In this document: positions 1 to 6,671 of the stretch, in pieces
Layout: the number at the start of each line of letters is the position of its first letter
Position numbering within the stretch: position 1 is the first letter of the stretch
Assembly (NCBI GenBank): GCA_024653385.1
Contig: JANLFZ010000230.1
Coordinates: forward strand, 1,767 to 9,618
Length of the DNA: 7,852 bases
Source: Thermoguttaceae bacterium
GTDB lineage: Bacteria; Planctomycetota; Planctomycetia; Pirellulales; Thermoguttaceae
Direction: 5' to 3'
Notes under the pieces: generated by a model
Told to the model about the DNA's origin: nothing
Databases searched by the model: none
What the model saw: only the letters and a program-made list of their open reading frames with translations
Position numbers and translations under genes: made by a program

Positions 1-1197
1 GCGACACTTGGGGCGCTTGCCGAACGCGCGGCCCAATCGCCCGAGAAGCCGCTGTCGGTGGCCGAGTTGCTCCGGTACGCCGCCACCGAGCAGCCCGCCC
101 TGACCGGCTTGCAGACGCCGTGTCCCGTCTGCGGGGGCGATCTCACCCCGCCGCGCGAGTTCAACCTGATGTTCGAGACCTACGCCGGCGCGGTCCGCGA
201 CGAAGAGAACAAGGTCTTCTTGCGCCCGGAAACCGCACAGGGCATCTTCGTGAACTTCAAGAACGTGCTCGACAGCACCCGGGTGCGCGTGCCGTTCGGC
301 ATCGCGCAGATGGGCAAGAGTTTTCGCAACGAGATCACGCCACGGAACTTCACGTTCCGCTCGCGCGAGTTCGAGCAGATGGAGATCGAGTTCTTCTGCC
401 ACCCCAACACCTCGCGCCAGTGGTATCAATACTGGCGCGACCGCCGCTACCAATGGTACGTCGATCTGGGCCTGGCGGGCGAGCGGCTGCGGCTGCGCGA
501 CCATACGCCCGACGAGCTGAGCCACTACTCGTGCGGCACCGCCGACATCGAGTATGCTTTCCCGTTCTTGGCGCCGGGCGAGTTCGGCGAGCTGGAGGGG
601 ATCGCCCATCGCGGCGACTTCGACCTGCGCAGCCACATGGAGGGGAAGCTCGTGCGCCAGGGGAACCAGCTCGTCGTGGAACTCGACGACCAGGGCAAGC
701 CGCGCCACCGCGGCAGCGGCAAGGACCTCACCTACTTCGACGAGATCACCAAAGAGCGCTTCATTCCCCATGTGATCGAGCCGTCGGCGGGGGCCGACCG
801 GGCGGCCCTGGCCTTCCTCTGCGAGGCCTATTGCGAAGACACCGCGCCGGACGAACACGGCGTGCCGACCGCCCGCGTGGTCTTGAAGCTCCACCCCCGA
901 CTGGCTCCGATCAAGGCGGCCGTGTTCCCCCTGGTGCGCAAGGACGGCATGCCCGAGATCGCGCGCGAGATCTACGCCTCGCTCAAACCCCACTTCCCGG
1001 TGTTTTACGACGAGAAGGGGGCGGTCGGCCGCCGCTACCGCCGCCAGGACGAGGCAGGCACCCCGTTCTGCATCACGGTCGACGGCCAGACGCTGGCCGA
1101 CGGCACGGTGACCATCCGCGACCGCGACACACTCCGACAATGGCGCGTCAAGAAGGAGGATTGCGAGGCCGAGATCCGCCAGCGACTTACGCGCTAA
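1..1197 (+). CDS. glyS: Glycyl-tRNA synthetase, alpha2 (class II) type, 5'-truncated by window edge
   Basis: This enzyme charges tRNA-Gly with glycine in the cytoplasm. The frame is open from base 1, so the true start lies outside the window; the GTG at 58 is internal. Counting codon 1 at base 1, a CPVCGG pair of cysteines (about 41-44) fits the insertion found in this subfamily. The LRPETAQGIF stretch (about 74-83) precedes class II motif 2, GKSFRNEITPRNFTF (about 105-119), which continues into REFEQMEIEFF. A DIEYAFPF block lies near 182-189, and motif 3 is EPSAGADRAALAFL (about 260-273). The C-terminal ~100 residues, from LHPRLAPIKAAVFPL, are the anticodon-binding fold, ending in a natural TAA. 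All class II signatures present in this part are intact. The family is usually around 450-560 residues; 398 are seen here, so roughly the first 60-150 are missing. Composition is high GC, like glnS. Identification is secure; only the start is unknown. Confidence 0.96.
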   Translation, partial: ATLGALAERAAQSPEKPLSVAELLRYAATEQPALTGLQTPCPVCGGDLTPPREFNLMFETYAGAVRDEENKVFLRPETAQGIFVNFKNVLDSTRVRVPFGIAQMGKSFRNEITPRNFTFRSREFEQMEIEFFCHPNTSRQWYQYWRDRRYQWYVDLGLAGERLRLRDHTPDELSHYSCGTADIEYAFPFLAPGEFGELEGIAHRGDFDLRSHMEGKLVRQGNQLVVELDDQGKPRHRGSGKDLTYFDEITKERFIPHVIEPSAGADRAALAFLCEAYCEDTAPDEHGVPTARVVLKLHPRLAPIKAAVFPLVRKDGMPEIAREIYASLKPHFPVFYDEKGAVGRRYRRQDEAGTPFCITVDGQTLADGTVTIRDRDTLRQWRVKKEDCEAEIRQRLTR

Positions 1198-1307
1198 GCG
1201 CACGCAAGGGATCGGTCGAGCCCGGTCGAGCGAATGGCGGTCGTCCAGCCGCGATCGGACGGGCGGGATGCCGTCGCTTTGGTCGCTTGGGCACGCCGGA
1301 ACTCTGC

Positions 1308-1336
1308 TGGACACGGTGGCCGTCTTGGGGTCTACT
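1308..1336 (+). promoter_or_regulatory. Candidate sigma70-type promoter for gltX
   Basis: TGGACA at 1308-1313 matches the -35 consensus at 5 of 6 positions. TCTACT at 1331-1336 matches the -10 at 4 of 6, with a 17-base spacer. Transcription would begin near 1343, giving a ~70-base leader before the start chosen for gltX. It would place gltX on its own promoter rather than depending on glyS. A 19-base spacer to TACTAT (1333-1338) is the alternative. Matched by eye only. The remaining bases of the 1198-1414 gap show no gene and no clear terminator. Confidence 0.4.
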
Positions 1337-1356
1337 ATGGCTCCAAATACGATAGG

Positions 1357-1383
1357 CCCGGAAGGCTTCGTTGCCGATCCGGG
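1357..1383 (+). promoter_or_regulatory. Leader hairpin upstream of gltX
   Basis: CCCGGA (1357-1362) pairs with TCCGGG (1378-1383). Inside it GGC (1364-1366) pairs with GCC (1373-1375) around a TTCGTT loop, with a small A/GA internal loop between the two stems. It would lie in the leader of the predicted transcript, about 31 bases before the ATG at 1415. No T-run follows, so it is not an obvious terminator or attenuator. It may affect translation or mRNA stability, or be chance in GC-rich sequence. Confidence 0.25.
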
Positions 1384-1414
1384 AAGAGAATCTGCCCGAA
1401 CCCATGGGAGCAGC

Positions 1415-4400
1415 ATGGTCCGTACTCGGTTTGCGCCCAGTCCAACGGGGTATTTGCACATTGGAGGTGTGCGTACAGCGCTTTTCTGTTGGTTGTTCGC
1501 CCGCAAGCACGGGGGGAAGTTCATCCTCCGGATTGACGATACGGATCAGGAGCGCAACGTCGAAGAGGCGCTGGCGCCGATCTTGCGTGGCCTGAAGTGG
1601 CTCGGGCTGGATTGGGACGAAGGTCCCGAGGTGGGCGGGCCTTGCGCGCCCTATTACCAGTCGCAGCGTCTGCCCCGATACCAACAGGCGGTGCGCGAAC
1701 TGCTTGCCCGGGGGCTGGCCTATCGCGACTACGCCCGGCCCGAGGAGATCCAGGCCGAGCGCGAGGCCGCGGAGCGAGAGAAGCAGACCTTCGTGTACAG
1801 CCGGCGGTATGCCGCCCGAACCCCCGACGACGAGGCCCGGTTCGAGGCCGAGGGGCGCACGGCCGTGGTTCGGCTGAAGATGCCTCGCGAAGGCAAGCTC
1901 GTGCTCGACGACTTGATCCGGGGGCGAGTGGAGTTCGACTGGGCCCGCGAGCAAGACCACGTGATTCAGCGGGCCGACGGCTCGTGCCTTTATCACCTGG
2001 CCAGCGTGGTCGACGACCACGACTTCGGCATTACCCATGTGATTCGGGCCGAGGAGCATCTTTCGAACACGCCGCGTCAGGTGTTCATTGCCCAAGGGCT
2101 CGGCTACTCGTTGCCGCAGTACGCGCACTTGCCGTTCGTGGCCGAGCCGGGAAGCCGCACGAAACTGAGCAAGCGGAAGCTGGACAAGTACCTCAAGAAC
2201 CGCGATTTCGCCCAACTCGTGGAGCACGGCCGGCGCATTGCGGAGGCGATCGGGTTGGACGTTCGGCCCGAGACGTTCAACCCCGTGATCACCGACTTTT
2301 ACGAGCAGGTGGGCTACTTGCCCGAGGCGATCGTGAATTACTTGGCCCTGCTGGGCTGGTCGCTGGACGACAAGACGGAACATTTCACGATCGCGGAGTT
2401 GATCGAGCACTTTTCGCTCGACCGGGTGAACAAGGCGCCGGCCAGCTTCGATCCGCGGAAGTTGATGGCGTTCCAGGCTTGGCACATGCAGCGAGTGCCA
2501 CTTGATCGCAAGACCGAATTGGTACTGCCATTCCTCGAAAAGGCCCAGTTGGTGTCCTCTCCACCGAGTGACGAACAGAGACGCATTGTGCGCAGCGTCG
2601 TGACAGCGGCCGGCGATCGAATCAGGATCGCTGGCGACATCTTGGAGTACGATTACTTTTTCCGAGCAGACGACGAATACAAATTCGATCCGGGATTGTT
2701 GAGGAAGCACATCGCGACCCGTGAGGACGCAAATCGTCTTCGGGAATGTCGCGAGCAAATCCGACTTGCCGGCGCCGGTGTCAACCAGCTTCGGCAGGCA
2801 TTTGCACGGCTCTCCAACGTCGCGACGGACACAACCACCGCTACACCGCCTCCGGGGTACGACCCAAGCGCAGAATGGGCACGCGCTGAGGAAATCGAAT
2901 CCCTTTGGATTAGCAAAGGAAGTGTGGAGCAGTCATTCCATGGCTACGTGGATGCGGAAGACATCAGAATGGCAGACATTATCCACAAGGTTCGCGTCGC
3001 GATCACCGGACGGGAAAAAGGGCTTGGGCTCTTTGATTCTGTAGAGATCCTTGGCAGAAAGAAGTCGATTCGTCGAATCGACCGCGCGCTGGCTGAGGCC
3101 GGCTTTCCGGAACTCGCAAGTCGCCCAACAACGTATCTACCTGCCGTATCACAGCTTCCCATAGCTATCCAAGAAGTGGTCGATTTCAGTCACACAACCA
3201 CGCCCATCGTGTTGCACGATGGCCACCTCAACATCCTGTATCCGAGCGAGCAGGTGACCGGTCGCGGAAGGCTGGAACTGCGCCTTGCGCCGAGCCCAGC
3301 GATTACGTTTTCAATGGACTCAACACCGGTTCATTCTTGGCCGCTTGTTGGCGAAGCGGAACTCCGGATACCGGACCTCGGTCTATCGGTGCCGGCCATT
3401 GTAACGCGCGCTCAGCCGACATCTGAAATGGGCACGATTCGCCTTGAAGGGGTTCCCAACGGTCCAATGGTGGTAGGCCGCGACGAATCGCTGGATAGCG
3501 TTGTCTTCCACGTCACGGACTTCCACGATTTCGTCGGTCACGCTGTCCGCAATGCGACTGCCAATTGCGCCTGGAGCGGGCGACTTTGCCTTGCGGCTGA
3601 GAACTGGCTGATCACAGTCGATGCTGTACCCGACCACCTCGAACGGCGGCAAGTCGCTACGAAATCCGGCGGGATCCCCATTACGCACGTTGGCAGAATC
3701 GAACGCAAGGATGCGACGCCATTCACCGGTAAGCAGTGCGAAGAGTTGCTGAGTACCATTCATTTCTTCCTCTCATTTGTCCGCGGGCAATGGGTGGCAC
3801 CGCTGATCCCAGTCGGGTTTGATAAACGTGGTGACCCCATCTGGCGCGACCTTACGTTAAGGAGGACCAGTAGGGCGCCGTCGTTTAATTCCTGGTGTCC
3901 CATCCATCATATTGGTCACGTTGAGGCGCTCTTTCCGAAGTTCTTCAGGCGCTGGATGGACCCAGTGTGGCGCGAGTTCCTCCGCCCCGCAATTGGCTCG
4001 TACCTGCACGCCAATCGCCAGGGTTTGTTGGACGATACTGTCATCTTCGCACAGATTGTGCTGGAAATGATCGCGGATTTCGTCTTCATGGAACAGTCCG
4101 GATCCTCCGATGAGGCCGCGAGCGGAATCGAAGTTGTCGACAGGATCGGTCGTCTGTTCCAGCGCATCGGTATCCCAACCGCACTCCCGGACAAATTGGT
4201 CGTTCTCCGCCAATTTGCGGACGCAGAAGGACTTTCCTCAGGACTGGCGGTTATCGCGAGTATTCGGAACGCGTGCGTCCATCACAACGCGCATGGACGC
4301 AGGTTGCTTGCGCGTCTCAATGCCACCAAGCACGCATTCTACGATGCCTCGCGCCTCGCACTTTGGTATACCGACCTATGTCTCCTGTGGTTGCTCGGAT

Positions 4401-4543
4401 ACGAGGGACGGTATCAAAGCCGCGTTCACGCTGAATGGGTGGGGGAGACGGAGGCCGTGCCGTGGACGAAAGCAGGCGAGTACCTACCGGCCGGAGCGGA
4501 GATTGCGGCGGGGCGGCAGCGCGAGCCGGGGCAAACGACATGA
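1415..4543 (+). CDS. gltX: Glutamyl-tRNA synthetase fused in frame to a C-terminal HEPN-domain protein
   Basis: The 1042-residue protein is about twice the usual GluRS length (470-570). Residues 1-~360 are the class I catalytic part, which attaches glutamate to tRNA-Glu: HIGG at 15-18 is the HIGH signature, LRIDDTDQERN lies at 38-48, and KLSKR at 250-254 is the KMSKS loop. Residues ~360-562 are the anticodon-binding part, ending with MADIIHKVRVAITG (519-532), GLGLFDSVEILGRKK and RRIDRALAEAG, the normal GluRS terminus. Residues 455-515 hold a Thr/Pro-rich stretch (TTTATPPP, 473-480) that looks like extra linker. From ~570 a second protein follows with no stop or frame break (see the 3110-4543 entry). 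The ATG at 1415 is preferred because MVRTRFAPSPTG is the standard N-terminus; GGGAG at 1406-1410 is a close, modest ribosome site. The frame is open upstream to 1268, and an ATG at 1337 would add 26 residues. GC content falls after ~2500. GluRS identity is secure; an assembly chimera at the junction cannot be excluded. Confidence 0.93.
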   Translation: MVRTRFAPSPTGYLHIGGVRTALFCWLFARKHGGKFILRIDDTDQERNVEEALAPILRGLKWLGLDWDEGPEVGGPCAPYYQSQRLPRYQQAVRELLARGLAYRDYARPEEIQAEREAAEREKQTFVYSRRYAARTPDDEARFEAEGRTAVVRLKMPREGKLVLDDLIRGRVEFDWAREQDHVIQRADGSCLYHLASVVDDHDFGITHVIRAEEHLSNTPRQVFIAQGLGYSLPQYAHLPFVAEPGSRTKLSKRKLDKYLKNRDFAQLVEHGRRIAEAIGLDVRPETFNPVITDFYEQVGYLPEAIVNYLALLGWSLDDKTEHFTIAELIEHFSLDRVNKAPASFDPRKLMAFQAWHMQRVPLDRKTELVLPFLEKAQLVSSPPSDEQRRIVRSVVTAAGDRIRIAGDILEYDYFFRADDEYKFDPGLLRKHIATREDANRLRECREQIRLAGAGVNQLRQAFARLSNVATDTTTATPPPGYDPSAEWARAEEIESLWISKGSVEQSFHGYVDAEDIRMADIIHKVRVAITGREKGLGLFDSVEILGRKKSIRRIDRALAEAGFPELASRPTTYLPAVSQLPIAIQEVVDFSHTTTPIVLHDGHLNILYPSEQVTGRGRLELRLAPSPAITFSMDSTPVHSWPLVGEAELRIPDLGLSVPAIVTRAQPTSEMGTIRLEGVPNGPMVVGRDESLDSVVFHVTDFHDFVGHAVRNATANCAWSGRLCLAAENWLITVDAVPDHLERRQVATKSGGIPITHVGRIERKDATPFTGKQCEELLSTIHFFLSFVRGQWVAPLIPVGFDKRGDPIWRDLTLRRTSRAPSFNSWCPIHHIGHVEALFPKFFRRWMDPVWREFLRPAIGSYLHANRQGLLDDTVIFAQIVLEMIADFVFMEQSGSSDEAASGIEVVDRIGRLFQRIGIPTALPDKLVVLRQFADAEGLSSGLAVIASIRNACVHHNAHGRRLLARLNATKHAFYDASRLALWYTDLCLLWLLGYEGRYQSRVHAEWVGETEAVPWTKAGEYLPAGAEIAAGRQREPGQTT
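3110..4543 (+). other. C-terminal accessory module of the GluRS fusion: beta-rich domain plus HEPN RNase-like domain
   Basis: This is residues ~566-1042 of the fusion, marked separately because it has no place in GluRS. Residues ~598-790 alternate short hydrophobic strands (HDGHLNILYPS, GRGRLELRLAPSP, GTIRLEGVP) and then show ITHVGRIERKD (756-766) and FFLSFVRGQWVAPLIPVGFD (784-803). Residues ~860-1000 are helical and contain IASIRNACVHHN (947-958). R951 to H956 forms the Rx4H pattern with Asn after Arg, typical of HEPN ribonucleases. The end, LALWYTDLCLLWLLGYEGRY, is a hydrophobic helix. From memory the pattern resembles a widespread family of stand-alone bacterial proteins of roughly 400-480 residues, related to ApeA-like HEPN or YopA-central-domain proteins; I cannot confirm the family name. 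Known HEPN enzymes cut tRNA or other RNA in defence and toxin systems. No good internal start is visible: GTG at 3176 and ATG at 3314 lack a Shine-Dalgarno sequence. Composition is poorer in GC than the catalytic part of gltX. Confidence 0.7.
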
Positions 4544-4550
4544 GGCTCGC
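4521..4550. repeat. Inverted repeat spanning the gltX-HEPN stop and the next promoter
   Basis: GCGAGCC (4521-4527) and GGCTCGC (4544-4550) are perfect 7-base complements separated by 16 bases. The repeat straddles the gltX-HEPN stop codon (TGA, 4541-4543) and encloses the candidate -35 of the downstream promoter. It has no T-run, so it is a poor intrinsic terminator. Its place fits an operator better, since Phd/YefM antitoxins commonly repress their own promoter at palindromes, but the match to any known operator is unproven. Confidence 0.3.
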
Positions 4551-4563
4551 TCCATGTTAGAAT
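4535..4563 (+). promoter_or_regulatory. Candidate promoter for the antitoxin-glnS unit
   Basis: ACGACA (4535-4540, 4 of 6 to the -35 consensus), a 17-base spacer and TAGAAT (4558-4563, 5 of 6 to the -10) lie in the only AT-rich patch of this gap. Transcription would begin near 4570, about 43 bases before the antitoxin ATG. The -35 falls inside the last codons of the fusion gene, so the two transcription units are tightly packed. Matched by eye. Confidence 0.45.
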
Positions 4564-4612
4564 AACTAAGAGCAGACGGGTGTTCGGCCAGCGGACATAG
4601 AAGGGATCGACC

Positions 4613-4843
4613 ATGCCAAGCGTAACGCTCGAAGAGGCACGGGCTCGGTTGCCGGAATTAATTGCCCAGTTGTCGCCCGCTGAGGATCTATTCATTACCA
4701 AGGACGGCCGTCCGGTCGCTCGTCTTGTTCGCATGGCGGCGCGGCCCACGGGGCGGCGTCGTGCGGGAACGATGATCGGCAAATTGAGGATCGTCAAGGA
4801 GGACGAGGAACACTTGGGGGACTTCAAGGAATACGTACCGTGA
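4613..4843 (+). CDS. Orphan Phd/YefM-type (prevent-host-death) antitoxin
   Basis: A 76-residue protein with the usual Phd/YefM layout: MPSVTLEEARARLPELI (1-17) is the first helix region, followed by ITKDGRPVARLV (28-39), the strand-turn-strand typical of the DNA-binding half. A tail with DFKEYVP (70-76) resembles the toxin-binding end of short members. Such antitoxins neutralise a partner toxin, often a PIN or RelE-type nuclease, and repress their own promoter. AAGGGA at 4601-4606, six bases before the ATG, is a good ribosome site. No toxin gene follows: the stop TGA (4841-4843) overlaps the glnS start. The upstream neighbour is the GluRS-HEPN fusion, which carries a nuclease-like motif; whether it is the partner is unknown. 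Composition is somewhat lower in GC than glnS. Family assignment is good; the role as an active antitoxin is inference. Confidence 0.82.
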   Translation: MPSVTLEEARARLPELIAQLSPAEDLFITKDGRPVARLVRMAARPTGRRRAGTMIGKLRIVKEDEEHLGDFKEYVP

Positions 4844-6612
4844 TGAAGACAAGTGACTCCGCCCCTTCCCGAGACTTCATCCGCGAGATCATCGACGAGC
4901 ACAACCGCACGGGCCGGTTTGGCGGGCGCGTCCACACGCGGTTTCCGCCCGAGCCCAACGGGTATCTGCACATCGGCCATGCCAAGAGCATCTGCTTGAA
5001 TTACGGCATTGCGGCCGAGTACGGCGGCAAGTTCAACCTCCGCATGGACGACACGAACCCCGAGAAGGAGGAACGGGAGTACGTCGACTCGATCATCGAC
5101 GACGTGCGCTGGCTCGGCGCGAAGTGGGTGGGCATGCGCGACGACGACCCCAAGGCCGGCGTGCTTTGGGCATCGAACTACTTCGACCAGATGTACCAGT
5201 GGGCGGTCGAGCTGATCCGGAAGGGGCTGGCCTACGTGTGCGACCTGTCGGCCGAGGAGGTCAGCCGCATGCGCGGCACGCTGACGTCGCCGGGGGTCGA
5301 GAGCCCCTACCGCAACCGCTCGGTCGAAGAGAACCTCGCCCTCTTCGAGCGCATGCGGCGGGGCGAGTTCCCCGACGGGGCCAAGACGCTGCGCGCGAAG
5401 ATCGACATGGCCCATCCGAACCTCAACCTCCGCGACCCGGTGATGTACCGCATCATCCACGCCAGCCACCACAACACGGGCGATACGTGGTGCATCTACC
5501 CCATGTACGACTGGGCGCACGGGTTCGAGGACTCGATCGAGGGCATCACGCACAGCATCTGCACGCTCGAGTTCGAGAACCACCGGCCGCTGTACGATTG
5601 GTTCATCGACGCGGTGAACCAGGGCCGCACCGACGACGGCAGCGGGCCGTGGGGCAAGAAGATCCACCATCCCCAGCAGATCGAGTTCGCGCGGCTGAAC
5701 CTCACCTACACCGTGATGAGCAAGCGCAAGCTGCTGCGCCTGGTGCAGGAGGGGCATGTCTCGGGCTGGGACGACCCGCGCATGCCGACCCTGTCGGGCC
5801 TGCGCCGGCGCGGCTACACGCCCGAGGCGATCCGCGCGTTCTGCGCCCGCATCGGCGTTTCGAAGGTCGATAGCGTCGTCGATATCCAGCTCCTCGAGCA
5901 CTGCCTGCGCGAGGACCTGAACCAGCGGGCCCCGCGGGTGATGGGCGTGCTGCGCCCGCTGCGCGTGGTGATCGACAATTATCCCGAGGGACAAGTCGAG
6001 GAACTCGAGGCCGTCAACAACCCCGAGGACGAGAGCATGGGCACGCGCAAGGTGCCGTTCTCGCGGGTGCTCTACATCGAGCGGGACGATTTCCGCGAGG
6101 ATCCGCCCAAGAAATACTACCGGCTCTCGCCCGGGCAAGAGGTGCGGCTCCGCTGGGGATACCTGATCCGTTGCGTCGGCTTCGTCAAGGACCCGAACAC
6201 CGGCGAGGTCGTGGAACTGCACTGCACCTACGATCCCGCGACCCGCGGCGGCAATGCCCCGGACGGCCGCAAGGTCAAGGGCACGATCCACTGGCTTTCG
6301 GCTGCCCATGCGGTGAAGGCCGAGGCGAGGCTCTACGACTACCTCTTCACCAAGCCCGACCCGGACGAGGTGGAAGAGGGGCGGGACTTCACGGCCTACC
6401 TCAACCCGAAATCGCTCGAGACGATCGCCTGCTATGTCGAGCCGGGGCTGGCCGACGCGCCGGTCGGCAGCCGCTACCAGTTCGAGCGACTGGCGTACTT
6501 CTGTGTCGACCCCGACTCGAAGCCCGGCGCCTTGGTGTTCAACCGCACCGTGACGCTTCGCGACACCTGGGCGAAGATCGAAAAGGCACAACAAAAGGAG
6601 ACCGAGGGATGA
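4843..6612 (+). CDS. glnS: Glutaminyl-tRNA synthetase
   Basis: A class I synthetase that joins glutamine to tRNA-Gln, so the organism need not rely only on the amidotransferase route and its GluRS can be specific for tRNA-Glu. Numbering from the GTG at 4840: FPPEPNGYLHIGHAKS (35-50) contains the HIGH box, LRMDDTNPEKEE (67-78) is the conserved GlnRS block, and the KMSKS loop is VMSKRK (292-297). The C-terminal half (~360-590) is the two-barrel anticodon-binding region, with LRPLRVVIDNYPEG and HWLSAAHAVKAEARLYDYLF. Length, 589-590 residues, is close to the family (E. coli about 554). The start is ambiguous in GTGATG: ATG 4843 overlaps the antitoxin stop by one base, GTG 4840 by four. AAGGA at 4826-4830 lies 12 or 9 bases away, so spacing slightly favours GTG and codon strength favours ATG. 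Either way, translational coupling to the antitoxin gene is likely. Composition is that of the host genes. Confidence 0.97.
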   Translation: MKTSDSAPSRDFIREIIDEHNRTGRFGGRVHTRFPPEPNGYLHIGHAKSICLNYGIAAEYGGKFNLRMDDTNPEKEEREYVDSIIDDVRWLGAKWVGMRDDDPKAGVLWASNYFDQMYQWAVELIRKGLAYVCDLSAEEVSRMRGTLTSPGVESPYRNRSVEENLALFERMRRGEFPDGAKTLRAKIDMAHPNLNLRDPVMYRIIHASHHNTGDTWCIYPMYDWAHGFEDSIEGITHSICTLEFENHRPLYDWFIDAVNQGRTDDGSGPWGKKIHHPQQIEFARLNLTYTVMSKRKLLRLVQEGHVSGWDDPRMPTLSGLRRRGYTPEAIRAFCARIGVSKVDSVVDIQLLEHCLREDLNQRAPRVMGVLRPLRVVIDNYPEGQVEELEAVNNPEDESMGTRKVPFSRVLYIERDDFREDPPKKYYRLSPGQEVRLRWGYLIRCVGFVKDPNTGEVVELHCTYDPATRGGNAPDGRKVKGTIHWLSAAHAVKAEARLYDYLFTKPDPDEVEEGRDFTAYLNPKSLETIACYVEPGLADAPVGSRYQFERLAYFCVDPDSKPGALVFNRTVTLRDTWAKIEKAQQKETEG

Positions 6613-6671
6613 AACGCTTGTTGGTCTCGTTGGGACTCTGGGCCGCCCTGGTGGTGCTCGCGGGATGCTGA
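6609..6671 (+). CDS. Micro-ORF: 20-residue lipoprotein signal peptide ending at the lipobox Cys
   Basis: The ATG overlaps the glnS stop (ATGA), and AAGGAG at 6595-6600 gives a strong ribosome site with an 8-base spacer, so translation is plausible. The product starts MKR, continues with a hydrophobic core (LLVSLGLWAALVV) and ends LAGC, a perfect lipobox, directly before TGA. Signal peptidase II would leave only a lipidated Cys, so either the gene has been cut short or the peptide itself is the product. The same frame stays open past the TGA for 27 more codons (Pro/Ala-rich, two Trp/Cys-containing positions early) to TAA at 6753-6755. Possibilities are a truncated small planctomycete-type lipoprotein, a sequencing or assembly error, or UGA readthrough. 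Nothing suggests its function; it would be co-expressed with glnS. Confidence 0.42.
   Translation: MKRLLVSLGLWAALVVLAGC

Noticed and set aside
1213..1231. CGGTCGAGC repeated twice with a 10-base period after glyS
   Set aside because: Only two copies, no symmetry and no link to a start site; too short to support a regulatory call.
120..1355. 411-codon plus-strand frame overlapping glyS
   Set aside because: Arg/Pro-rich frame-shifted reading of GlyRS, without recognisable motifs.
1187..2758. 523-codon minus-strand frame opposite gltX
   Set aside because: Antisense shadow of the GluRS catalytic region. It fades where GC3 drops, as expected for a composition artefact.
3859..3865. Perfect AAGGAGG inside the HEPN-module coding sequence, as a sign of an internal gene start
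   Set aside because: No ATG, GTG or TTG follows at suitable spacing in any frame that stays open; the in-frame reading (Leu-Arg-Arg) is simply coding.
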